In this document: in pieces, positions 15,550-23,824 of the stretch
Numbering within the stretch: the stretch's first letter is position 1
How the letters are laid out: each line of letters opens with the position of its first letter
Assembly (NCBI RefSeq): GCF_900129935.1
Contig: NZ_FQXJ01000023.1
Span: 1-64,000, forward strand
DNA from: Desulfosporosinus lacus DSM 15449
GTDB taxonomy: Bacteria > Bacillota > Desulfitobacteriia > Desulfitobacteriales > Desulfitobacteriaceae
Reading direction: 5' to 3'
DNA length: 64,000 nt
Made by a program: the position numbers and the translations under genes
The notes under the pieces: model-generated
What the model saw: the letters and a program-made list of their open reading frames with translations, nothing else
Database searches by the model: none
What the model was told of the DNA's origin: nothing

Positions 15550-16814
15550 GCACGAATCATCTCGATTAAAGCCTCTATCCGGGTCAAGAGTTGCCCTTGG
15601 TCTTCTTCAGAAAAATCACTTTCCAGCCGCAGGAAGGGAATCTTTTTCTTTTCCATTTCCTTAGCAACAAAATAACTTTCCACGCCATAGGGCTGACAGA
15701 ACTGGAGGTTAAAATCGATCACGGCGTCCGCTTTTAAGGTTTCAGCCATGAGATTTATATCTTCCATGCGTCCTTGATTCGGGGTAAAACAAGCACAATT
15801 CACTTTTAGTGGACGCTTAGCAATATTGGCAAACATATCCGTTAGGTTGTCCGCAGGCTCAGTGATATCCTTATAATAGCGTTCTCCTGTACAGGTTTCT
15901 TCACCGACCACCACAGCTCCGGCTTGTTCGATTAAGGCATGAAGTTTCCAAGCAGGAAGCGGTTGCGGAGTTCCAGTCACCAGAATCCTTGGCGCATCGG
16001 AGGGTGCAACTCCGACCCCTTCTTTGACCCGTTCATCGAGTTCGTCACAAAGAGCATTGACTTGTGCAGCAAAGCGAACTGGATCATCAAAGAAGGAGAG
16101 TTGATTGATTAAGAGGACATCTAAGCCGTGAATAGGCGCTGGGTTATGTTTTCTTAAGTTAGCTAACCTTTGAAGTGCATGGCGTTTATTGTTGATCTTC
16201 TGAATTCCTTGAGCCAGATTTTCAGAGGTTATGCTTACCTTGGTCTCGCGTTCAATGAAAGATGCAAAATCACGCACTTCTTCTTCCCATAGGCGGGCAT
16301 CTTTGGAGTCTTTCTTTTGTGGGAGGTCCATTACATAGGTAGGAATGTGTTCATTAAGGATCTCCCAAGCCTTTTTCTTACCGTCACAGGTCGTCTCCCC
16401 GATGACCCAATCAGAAACTTGAAAGTACGGACAGATTCGATCTAATTTAAAGCCCATGGTTGACTTAATCAATGGACAGAGGTTGCGAGGCAAAACTTTT
16501 TCCCCTGAAGAAACAGTATACTGGGCCCCAGCACATAGTCCAATGCTGGCACTCCCCGTCGCAACAACAATTTCCTCCGGAACATAGACGCAAAAGGTTG
16601 AGAACACCTTAGCGCCAGCTTCTTTCATAGCATATAGTTCATGCACTCGAATCCCATGCACGTCTCCGACTATCATATCAAAATACCCCATCGCTTTAGG
16701 GCGATTGGGGCGATCCAGAAATAAGCTCGTAAAAATCGCTGGCACAGGGGCCAAAAAATCATCGTGTTTCTCTAAATCCATACCCAAGGCTGTCCATAAT
16801 TCTCTATTATCCAT
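15546..16814 (-). CDS. Double-cubane-cluster-type protein (HgdB/BcrC superfamily, YjiM-like)
   Basis: A single 422-residue subunit of the 2-hydroxyacyl-CoA dehydratase / benzoyl-CoA reductase BcrBC superfamily. Candidate cluster cysteines are visible in LCAGAQYT, NLCPLIKST, RICPYF, ETTCDGKKK, EETCTGERYY, NCACFTPN and QFCQPYG. Dehydratases and class I benzoyl-CoA reductases need two different subunits of this fold; here there is one, directly followed by the activator. That matches the DCCP/DCCPR systems known from Carboxydothermus and the E. coli yjiM-yjiL pair, which hold an [Fe8S9] double cubane and reduce small molecules with ATP. The natural substrate is unknown. A strong GGGAGG precedes the ATG. 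Confidence 0.82.
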   Translation of the reverse strand: MDNRELWTALGMDLEKHDDFLAPVPAIFTSLFLDRPNRPKAMGYFDMIVGDVHGIRVHELYAMKEAGAKVFSTFCVYVPEEIVVATGSASIGLCAGAQYTVSSGEKVLPRNLCPLIKSTMGFKLDRICPYFQVSDWVIGETTCDGKKKAWEILNEHIPTYVMDLPQKKDSKDARLWEEEVRDFASFIERETKVSITSENLAQGIQKINNKRHALQRLANLRKHNPAPIHGLDVLLINQLSFFDDPVRFAAQVNALCDELDERVKEGVGVAPSDAPRILVTGTPQPLPAWKLHALIEQAGAVVVGEETCTGERYYKDITEPADNLTDMFANIAKRPLKVNCACFTPNQGRMEDINLMAETLKADAVIDFNLQFCQPYGVESYFVAKEMEKKKIPFLRLESDFSEEDQGQLLTRIEALIEMIRA

Positions 16815-17220
16815 TCTTTTATCCTCCCTATTCTTTTAAGTTGTCCCCATTCATGATCTGGTTCGAAGTTAAAGATTCAATGGTTCAATACACATCGAAT
16901 TCTCCCCTCCATATATAACATTTTATTTATTCTATATTATCACTAAATCAATATGTGTTAAAGGTCTAAAATTAGATATTGTCTGCTGATCGACTAACTT
17001 CCTCATGGGCGGCAGAATCTTTTGCTTCCGCTGACTCAAGGACTCTGCTCCAAAATTGCTCCTTGAAGCCCTAGCTCAGTCCATCAGCTTTCATATGAGT
17101 AACTGGCAAATAGAGCAACTTAATCTATGCTTTTGCCTTAAAAGAGTAATGGTGATGTAACTAAACTTGTTTTCCGGTTTATTTCATCCCCACTCTATTT
17201 GTTAATCCCCTTATTTAATA

Positions 17221-17256
17221 GAGGACTGTTCACCACTTCAAAGGTGTACAGTCCTC
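17221..17256. terminator. Terminator hairpin after the molybdenum hydroxylase operon
   Basis: Stem GAGGACTGT...CACC / GGTG...ACAGTCCTC with one mismatch; T-rich on the plus side, TATTAAAT on the minus side. The 575 bases from 16815 to 17389 otherwise show no gene, and I see no clear promoter for the 16814 gene. Confidence 0.6.
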
Positions 17257-17389
17257 TTTCTTGGGATAACCCACCACCAGCTTGAAAAAATCTCAAGTTT
17301 CGTTACGGCCCCATTACTCCATAGTTTAAATTTATATTTCGTTTCTGACGAGGAGTAAAACTACTCAATTGTTACAACTTGCCCTCTTT

Positions 17390-19768
17390 TTAATCCTTTA
17401 AAGCCCTTAATACCATTTCCGGGGTAATGGGCAGGTTGTAAAATCTTACGCCGATGGCATCATAAATCGCGTTGGTAAGAGCCGGGAAAGTAGGCTGAAC
17501 AGCTCCTTCACCTGTTTCCTTCACCCCAAACGGAGCTGAATGATCATAACTTTCTACTATGTTAGTATCCATTTCTGGCATTTCCATAGTAGTTGGCGTC
17601 TTGTAATCGTGGAAGTTTGGGTTTAAATGTTTACCATTGACATCTAACTTCTGATCTTCGTAAAGACAGGCTCCTATATTAAACATGATGGACCCTTCTA
17701 CCTGTCCGTCTACACTCATGGGGTTAACTGGTGTACCACAGTCACCGGCTTCAGTTACCTTCTTCACATAGATTCGGCCAGTTTCCACATCCACTTCTAC
17801 TTCGTGTACTTGGGAACTAAAACCGAAAGTAGGAGAGTGACCAATATTTGCGCCCTGAACCCGATTCCCGCTTATAATATCAATTCCCTTGCGCCTGGGT
17901 GGAGAAAAGTTACCCATACCAACCAAGGTCCCCTTGATACTGGTATAGGCCTCAACAGCCTTTTCCCACGAGATCCGTTTCTTGATCTCATACATTGAAT
18001 ATATCTCATGATTTTTAATCACTAATTGATCGGCCCGTACTCCAAGCATTCCGGCTGCGGTTTCTTTTAGTCTTTGATTAATTTCTACGCAGGCCATCTT
18101 GATAGCAGCCCCGGCCGCATAAGTTAGACGGCTGGCAAAACTTCCCAAATCAAAGGCCCCTATTTCTGTATCTCCCGACTGAACATGTACATCTTCATAA
18201 TGGATACCAAGTTCTTCAGCTACCATCTGGGCCATGACGGTATTACACCCCTGACCGATCTCCGCGGCTGCACAAAGAAGGGTAACTCCTCCCTCTGTAT
18301 CTACCCTGATCATCACTGTAGTGTGCGGCTTATAATTTTGATAAAGAGTGTAGGCTGTGCCGGTGATATAATACCCCCCCGCCATTCCAATACCTTTCCC
18401 AAAAGGTAACTTGCCCTGTTTTTCCAGGAAACCTGATTTTTTAACCGCTGTCTCAAGGCATTTCTTAAACTCGGAATGCGGTACGAACATATTATTAATG
18501 CAGGTATGTCCGGATTCGATAGCGTTTTTTAGTTTCAATTCGTATGGGCTAATTCCCATCATTTCAGCCATTTCATCCATCAAGCACTCCAAAGCCCACC
18601 GAGGTTGAACCCCGCCGAGACCGCGCATGGCCCCAGTGCTGGGTTTATTAGTATAAACACTTCTTCCCCGAAACCGGGCGTTAGGAACCTTATAGGGCAG
18701 ATGTATCATTGAGGCAGTGTAAAACAACACAACGATCCCCCAGCCAGAGTATGCACCTTTGTCCAATGTATTGTCAAAATCTACAGCTTGAATATAACCA
18801 TCCTTATCCAAACCCATTTTCACCTTCATATGGCATGGATGCCGGCCTTTGTTCGTATAAAATACTTCTTGGCGATCGTAAACTACTTTAACGGGCCTGC
18901 CTACCTTCCTTGATAACAAGCAGGCTACAAATTCTGAAGGCGCTGCTTCTCCTTTGCCGCCAAACCCACCGCCAATTGTAGGAAGTGTAACCCGAATTTT
19001 GTTCATGGGTATTTCTAATACTATCGACATTTGTCGATGTAAGTAATGGGGAATTTGACTGCTGGCCCACAAATGCAGTTGACCGTTTTGAGCGTCATAA
19101 CTGGCAAGGGCTGAATGCGGCTCAAGAAAGCCGTGTTGCGGATAGTTAGTATGAAACTCTCTTTCTAAAACATACTCACACCCGGCAAAGGCCTTATCCA
19201 CGTCGCCATAGACCTGCTCCCCAGCATGCATTATATTTCCCTTACTATCTTCATGGATAAGCACTTCCTGAGAGCGTTCCATAGATTCAAAAGGATCGAG
19301 CAAAACTGGCAGAGGCTCATATTCGACTTCAATCAATTCCAGGGCGGCTTCGGCAGTTTCTTCATCCAGGGCAGCAACGGCAGCCACGCCTTCACCATAG
19401 AACCGAACCTTTCCAACGGCTAAGACAGTCTCATTGGCTGCCTGTGGAACGATACCCCATTTGTTAGGAGCCTCATCTCCGGTAAGGACTGCTAGAACAC
19501 CCGGCAACTCCAGAGCTTTGCTGCAATCAATATTTTTAATGATTGCATGAGCGTATGTGCTGCGTTTAATTTTCCCATAAACCATTCCGGGGAGTGTCAT
19601 ATCCCCTGTATAAATTGCTTCCCCCTTAACCTTGATAGGGCCATCTATCCTGGGTACACTTCTTCCCACCTGGGTATATCTATTCTCATCCTGGCAGGCG
19701 GGTACCCCTTCGAGATTCCAGCCTTCCGGGGTCAGATTCCATTTTGATTTTAAATCTTTCTTCTCCAT
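17390..19768 (-). CDS. Molybdopterin-binding subunit of a xanthine-dehydrogenase-family hydroxylase
   Basis: A 792-residue large subunit (XdhA/CoxL type). The ATG at 19768 follows AGAGGGGG and overlaps the stop of the 2Fe-2S gene by one base (TAATG). An N-terminal a/b hammerhead domain (RVDG-like PRIDGPIKVKGEAIYTGD) is followed by cofactor-binding glycine loops (LPTIGGGFGGKGE, AMRGLGGVQPRWALE, EIGQGCNT) and the C-terminal GVKETGEGA with the catalytic glutamate. There is no CoxL-type cysteine loop that I can point to, so CO dehydrogenase is unlikely. The substrate could be a purine, an N-heterocycle or an aldehyde; sequence alone does not decide it. A selenium-dependent form is possible given the nearby selD-yedF genes. 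Confidence 0.88.
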   Translation of the reverse strand: MEKKDLKSKWNLTPEGWNLEGVPACQDENRYTQVGRSVPRIDGPIKVKGEAIYTGDMTLPGMVYGKIKRSTYAHAIIKNIDCSKALELPGVLAVLTGDEAPNKWGIVPQAANETVLAVGKVRFYGEGVAAVAALDEETAEAALELIEVEYEPLPVLLDPFESMERSQEVLIHEDSKGNIMHAGEQVYGDVDKAFAGCEYVLEREFHTNYPQHGFLEPHSALASYDAQNGQLHLWASSQIPHYLHRQMSIVLEIPMNKIRVTLPTIGGGFGGKGEAAPSEFVACLLSRKVGRPVKVVYDRQEVFYTNKGRHPCHMKVKMGLDKDGYIQAVDFDNTLDKGAYSGWGIVVLFYTASMIHLPYKVPNARFRGRSVYTNKPSTGAMRGLGGVQPRWALECLMDEMAEMMGISPYELKLKNAIESGHTCINNMFVPHSEFKKCLETAVKKSGFLEKQGKLPFGKGIGMAGGYYITGTAYTLYQNYKPHTTVMIRVDTEGGVTLLCAAAEIGQGCNTVMAQMVAEELGIHYEDVHVQSGDTEIGAFDLGSFASRLTYAAGAAIKMACVEINQRLKETAAGMLGVRADQLVIKNHEIYSMYEIKKRISWEKAVEAYTSIKGTLVGMGNFSPPRRKGIDIISGNRVQGANIGHSPTFGFSSQVHEVEVDVETGRIYVKKVTEAGDCGTPVNPMSVDGQVEGSIMFNIGACLYEDQKLDVNGKHLNPNFHDYKTPTTMEMPEMDTNIVESYDHSAPFGVKETGEGAVQPTFPALTNAIYDAIGVRFYNLPITPEMVLRALKD

Positions 19769-20256
19769 TATTGCACCCCCTCTTTGGACCAAACCTTAGC
19801 CGCCGCTTCAACTGCTTCAATTATTCTCTTATAGCCGGTGCAACGACAAATATTTCCACTTAACTCGTGTTTTATATAATGCTTGGTTGGATTAGGATTT
19901 CTGTCCAACAGCGCCTTTGAGGACAAGATCATACCCGGTGTGCAAAAACCGCACTGTACGGCACCATGATCGACGTATGCCTGCTGAATCGGATGAAGCT
20001 GGCCGCCTTCCTTTACCAGACCTTCAATAGTGGTAATTTTCTTGCCCTGGCTGGCAATAGCAAGTTTAATACAAGACAACTCTGGTTTGCCGTCAATTAA
20101 CACGGTGCAGGCTCCACAGTCGCCATCTCCACAGCCTTTCTTACTGCCTGTAAGGCCTACTTTATTTCTGATGACATCGATGAGCAAATCTCTGGCATCA
20201 ATGGCTACTTCATAAATCCTACCATTGATATCTAATTCAATTAGTTTTTTCATCAA
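19768..20256 (-). CDS. [2Fe-2S] subunit of the molybdenum hydroxylase
   Basis: The 162-residue protein has the plant-type ferredoxin cluster ligands C42/C47/C50/C62 (GCGDGDCGACTV...SC) and the helical second cluster at QCGFCTPG and ICRCTGYK. It passes electrons from the Mo site to FAD in the three-subunit enzyme. It sits between the FAD and Mo subunit genes with contact at both ends, so the three are translated as one unit. The order FAD, Fe-S, Mo differs from some xdh operons but is common in the family. Confidence 0.93.
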   Translation of the reverse strand: MMKKLIELDINGRIYEVAIDARDLLIDVIRNKVGLTGSKKGCGDGDCGACTVLIDGKPELSCIKLAIASQGKKITTIEGLVKEGGQLHPIQQAYVDHGAVQCGFCTPGMILSSKALLDRNPNPTKHYIKHELSGNICRCTGYKRIIEAVEAAAKVWSKEGVQ

Positions 20257-21138
20257 CTATACCCCCTTCGCAGCGGCATAAGCCTCTTTAAGCAACCTGC
20301 GTGCCAGTACTTTGACAATTTCGCGGCGATATTCAGCAGATGCCCGAATATCATCAATCGGTTTAGCTTCACCTTGGGCCGCCTCAGCAGCCTTTTCGAT
20401 CAGTTGATCAGTAAGCTTTTGCCCTAGTAAGAGAGCAGTAACTTCCTTTGATACCAAGGGCCTTGGATAAACAGACCCCATCACAAGCTTAACATTTTTA
20501 ACTGTTTCACCGTCATCTTCCAGCTCTATATTTACAGCCATATTGACACAATCGATTTCCATGGCATCTCTGCGTCCCATGTAGGCATAGCGGCATGCTG
20601 ATTTCAGTTTAGGTTCCGGCAGTACGAACTTTGTTAACATTTCACCTTCTGCAAGGTCCAGTACCCGGACGCCTAAAATAAATTCTTCCAAGGGCAGTTC
20701 TCTCTCCCCCGAAATACTGCTAAGCACCACTTTCGCGTCCATCGCCACTAGGGGTGTCGGGGTCTCTGCTGCCGGAGAAGCATTACAAGAATTGCCTCCT
20801 AAACTAGCCATATGCCTTACCTGAGATGAACCTACCTCACCAGCTGCGTATGCAAGAGCAGGGTATTTTGCCTGAATCGCCTCTGAAAATTGAATCTCAG
20901 CCAACTTAGTATTTGTTCCGATAACAGCGCCTTTTCCTTGCTCACAAAAAATTCCTTTAAACTCCTCTACCCCATTGATGTCGATCAGATAGTCGGGGCT
21001 AATTGCCTTCGCCTTCATCACCACCATTAAATCGGTGCCCCCGGCGAGTATTTTGGCCTTACTCCCCAAGCGGGCAACCAATTCTAGGGTTTCTGCCGGC
21101 GTTTTTGGTGCAAAATACTCAAAGTGATTCAAAAACAT
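20257..21138 (-). CDS. FAD-binding subunit of the molybdenum hydroxylase
   Basis: A 293-residue CoxM/XdhB-type flavoprotein with the FAD motifs ILAGGTDLMV (about 35-44) and SLGGNSCNASPAAETPTPLVAM (about 112-133, the family's T/S-GGN...D-x-P region). It lacks the [4Fe-4S] insertion loop that marks the 4-hydroxybenzoyl-CoA reductase beta subunit, which argues against that function. The ATG lies behind GAGGAGG and is the first gene of the operon, about 320 bases from its sigma-54 promoter. Confidence 0.9.
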   Translation of the reverse strand: MFLNHFEYFAPKTPAETLELVARLGSKAKILAGGTDLMVVMKAKAISPDYLIDINGVEEFKGIFCEQGKGAVIGTNTKLAEIQFSEAIQAKYPALAYAAGEVGSSQVRHMASLGGNSCNASPAAETPTPLVAMDAKVVLSSISGERELPLEEFILGVRVLDLAEGEMLTKFVLPEPKLKSACRYAYMGRRDAMEIDCVNMAVNIELEDDGETVKNVKLVMGSVYPRPLVSKEVTALLLGQKLTDQLIEKAAEAAQGEAKPIDDIRASAEYRREIVKVLARRLLKEAYAAAKGV

Positions 21139-21456
21139 CTTAGAGCAACCTCCTCTTTTTGTTTAAACTTGGACATTGCAGCCGTATCTCACTAGGCAAA
21201 GCCGTTGTATTAGACAACATACTTGCTGGCTTTCCGGTAAATAATTTTATGTTCAAGTGTGAAATCCTCTGGTGTGAAAATATATTGTGGATTAGTTTGT
21301 CGAAAAAGGAAGCTTCCTCCTTTGGGTAAGTTCCCCATTTTGGCTCATCTCACTTTCATCGAGAATATTTATGAGCTTGACTATCTAATCAATGAATACC
21401 TCCTCCGTCATATTTTTCAAATTAAAATTCTAATTATTCAGTATATTCCACAAATA

Positions 21457-21472
21457 TGCAATTATTGTGCCA
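21457..21472 (-). promoter_or_regulatory. Sigma-54 promoter of the molybdenum hydroxylase operon
   Basis: On the minus strand TGGCACAATAATTGCA is a full match to TGGCAC-N5-TTGCW with GG and GC ten bases apart. It points to the FAD subunit gene, leaving a leader of about 310 bases. That leader has a GGAGGAGG with only a three-codon frame after it and a GGAAGCTTCC palindrome around 21308-21318, but no convincing gene. The neighbouring divergent gene encodes a sigma-54 activator. Confidence 0.8.
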
Positions 21473-21583
21473 GAAAAACATACTCGTCGCTACCCCTTGC
21501 TGCAATTAATGGAGAGATCCAGCGGCACACATAAATTATTGAGACAATATACTTTTGTTTAAATTGACGCATGGTTGTACAAT

Positions 21584-21618
21584 TTGATTTACATCACAGG
21601 GATTGATCATGATATAAT
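21584..21618 (+). promoter_or_regulatory. CRP/FNR-like box and -10 element before the sigma-54 activator gene
   Basis: TTGATTTACATCAC (21584-21597) differs from the FNR consensus TTGAT-N4-ATCAA in only the last base, and TATAAT lies at 21613-21618. The placement just upstream of the -10 suggests control of the activator gene by a CRP/FNR-family regulator. None is encoded in this window. Confidence 0.5.
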
Positions 21619-21682
21619 TAGAATATATTGACTATTTAATTAATTAGTCTATTCCGACAGTATCAAATAAGGGGTGAGATTA

Positions 21683-23140
21683 ATGAGTCACGTAGAAGAA
21701 ACAATTAACCAAGAACTACTAGAACATCTTCGGAAGCGAAATGACGAATTAGAGCACCAGAATCGGGACCTTTTAGGGATGCTTGAAAACTCTTATGATG
21801 GTCTGCTTATAGCCGATAATGAAAGTAGAATTTTATATATCAATCCCTCGATAGAACGAATTATGGGGCTTAAATATCCGGATTCAATTGGTCAAACAAC
21901 AAGAGAGCAAATTGAAAAGGGGATAACTGACGCCAGTGCAACGTTGAAGGTTATTGAATCCGGTCAGAAAGAAACTGTAGTGATTAACACAATTAATGGT
22001 AAGATTGCTCTAAGTACTGGTGTTCCAAGTTACGATAGTAACGGGAAAATCCACAGGGTCTATTGTAATGTGCGGGATATCACGGATTTGAATCAACTAA
22101 AGCAAAAACACCAGCAAACTCAAGTGCTTGCCTCGAAATACTTAGCAGAACTGAATCAACTTAAAAAAAATAATAACTCGGAGATCATCGCCCATAGCAA
22201 AGAAATGCGCAAGGTTATTGATTTGGCGTATCGAGTAGCTAATGTTGACAGTTCGGTGTTGTTGCTAGGCGAGTCTGGGGTGGGGAAAGACTTAATTGCT
22301 AAAATAATTCATAAAGCAAGCCCGCGTAATGAAGCGGGATTGTTTTTAAAAATTAATTGTGGAGCTATTCCTGAGAATCTTTTGGAATCCGAATTATTCG
22401 GATACGAAACAGGAGCCTTTACCGGAGCCAGCAAAGAAGGTAAAGCGGGATATTTTGAGTTTGTCAATAAAGGCACACTATTTTTGGATGAAATAGGAGA
22501 TTTACCAAAAAACATGCAGGTCAAACTCTTGAATGTTATTCAGGATCAAAAAGTAACCAGGGTGGGAGGGGTTAAGCCAAGAGAGATTGATGTGCGGATA
22601 TTGGCTGCCACTAATAAAAACCTTGAGGAAATGGTCACGCACGGACTGTTCCGTGAAGATTTATATTATCGATTAAACGTTTTACCGATCACAATTCCCC
22701 CCTTGCGAGAGAGAAGAGAAGACATACTTTTAATTGCTCAACATTACGCGGATCATTTCAACAAAAAATATAATCTCAATGTCAAATTCAGTAAAGAAGC
22801 GATTGAAATCTTGTCAAAATATGATTGGCCGGGTAATGTGCGAGAGTTGACCAATTTAGTTGAGCGCTTGATCATTATTGCTCAAGAAACAGTGATAACT
22901 CCTGAACACATCCCCCCCAAATACCATTCGGCTTGCGAACCTCTAACACTAGAATATAATTATCAAGCAAAGACACTTAATGATGCTATGGAAGAATTCG
23001 AAAATAGATATATTGCTCAAATGATTACGCACTGTGGGAGCAGGGAAGAAGCAGCCGTACAGCTGGATATCAGTTTATCTAGTCTAACCAGAAGGATTAG
23101 AAGACTAAGAAGGTCAAAATTGGCGTTCATAAATGACTGA
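21683..23140 (+). CDS. PAS-domain sigma-54-dependent transcriptional activator
   Basis: This 485-residue protein has a coiled-coil start, one PAS domain (about 35-145), an AAA+ domain with Walker A GESGVGKD, the sigma-54 contact loop GAFTGA, Walker B LFLDEIGDL, and a C-terminal Fis-type helix-turn-helix (EEAAVQLDISLSSLTRRIRRL). The ATG at 21683 is chosen because GGGGTGAG lies just in front; a TTG nine bases upstream is weaker. A sensing PAS domain in place of a receiver suggests direct sensing of a ligand or redox state. It is divergent from the molybdenum hydroxylase operon, whose promoter is sigma-54 type, so that operon is the likely target; the bam-like operon could be a second. Confidence 0.92.
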   Translation: MSHVEETINQELLEHLRKRNDELEHQNRDLLGMLENSYDGLLIADNESRILYINPSIERIMGLKYPDSIGQTTREQIEKGITDASATLKVIESGQKETVVINTINGKIALSTGVPSYDSNGKIHRVYCNVRDITDLNQLKQKHQQTQVLASKYLAELNQLKKNNNSEIIAHSKEMRKVIDLAYRVANVDSSVLLLGESGVGKDLIAKIIHKASPRNEAGLFLKINCGAIPENLLESELFGYETGAFTGASKEGKAGYFEFVNKGTLFLDEIGDLPKNMQVKLLNVIQDQKVTRVGGVKPREIDVRILAATNKNLEEMVTHGLFREDLYYRLNVLPITIPPLRERREDILLIAQHYADHFNKKYNLNVKFSKEAIEILSKYDWPGNVRELTNLVERLIIIAQETVITPEHIPPKYHSACEPLTLEYNYQAKTLNDAMEEFENRYIAQMITHCGSREEAAVQLDISLSSLTRRIRRLRRSKLAFIND

Positions 23141-23290
23141 TAAAAAAGTTCTTGGACAAAAAGAATTAGGGAGTAAGTAAAATAAAAGGTCATAAATCGA
23201 CTTTATTTTCAGAAAATATAGAATATGCCAAAACCTTCGACCGCTCTTCAATATCTCAAACTTGTCCTTTTGCTTTTCTACATAGAAAAA

Positions 23291-23336
23291 GGGCTGTTTC
23301 AAAATACAAATGTAAATTTCTATTTTGAAACAGCCC
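23291..23336. terminator. Bidirectional terminator
   Basis: Stem GGGCTGTTTCAAAATA / TATTTTGAAACAGCCC, 16 perfect pairs, between the activator gene (plus) and the Spo0E-like gene (minus), which converge here. Confidence 0.8.
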
Positions 23337-23358
23337 TTACTTTTGCTTCGATAACCTT

Positions 23359-23547
23359 TTATAGCTCTCTATCAATTTTGTCTCTCTTTCCGTTTGACAA
23401 ACTATTTACTTCATTTAATAGTTTGTCCAATTCACGGCTAATAGTAACTACTTCTTCAGAAGTAAGTTTATTAAATGTAGCCAGCTTATTAAGTTGATCG
23501 CGTTTCGTTTCAACGGCATTTAGTAAGTCCTGTAAATCGCCCCTCAT
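23359..23547 (-). CDS. Spo0E-like aspartyl-phosphatase family protein
   Basis: A 62-residue all-helical protein. The sequence LTSEEVVTISRELDKLLNEV matches the Spo0E family, whose S-x-x-L-D motif (here SRELD) removes phosphate from Spo0A~P and so delays sporulation. The start is taken at 23547, behind AAGGTGG; a start eight codons earlier is possible. It stands alone with the shared terminator at 23291. Its presence fits an endospore former. The next 277 bases up to radA hold no gene I can support, only a short hydrophobic frame without a start. Confidence 0.7.
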   Translation of the reverse strand: MRGDLQDLLNAVETKRDQLNKLATFNKLTSEEVVTISRELDKLLNEVNSLSNGKRDKIDREL

Positions 23548-23824
23548 TAGACCACCTTCCTCAACGTCCAAAAAGACAAGAGATTAGGGGTATTAGTTAC
23601 TCTGCCTTTAATGAAATAAGATACTTAGGGATGACAATTGAAATTACTAGGAATGCCAATATTAAATTGAAAGCACTACAACTACTATTTGCATCACCTC
23701 TAAATTTAAAACTAATTTATATCCTTATGAAAATTCTATTATAATTTTGTCTAATTAACAAGGGCTTATAAACACTAAGCAAGTCTAAATTTGGTTAAAT
23801 TTGTCATGCCTATTCATCCTTACT

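Noticed and set aside
17390-21138. 4-hydroxybenzoyl-CoA reductase as the identity of the molybdenum hydroxylase
   Set aside because: The FAD subunit lacks the extra [4Fe-4S] loop typical of that enzyme, so proximity to the bam genes alone is not enough.
21259-21534. 91-residue open frame on the plus strand before the sigma-54 activator
   Set aside because: No ribosome site, odd composition, and it crosses the sigma-54 promoter of the opposite strand.
23572-23760. Short hydrophobic frame upstream of the Spo0E-like gene
   Set aside because: The frame has no acceptable start codon and the one with a ribosome site stops after ten codons.
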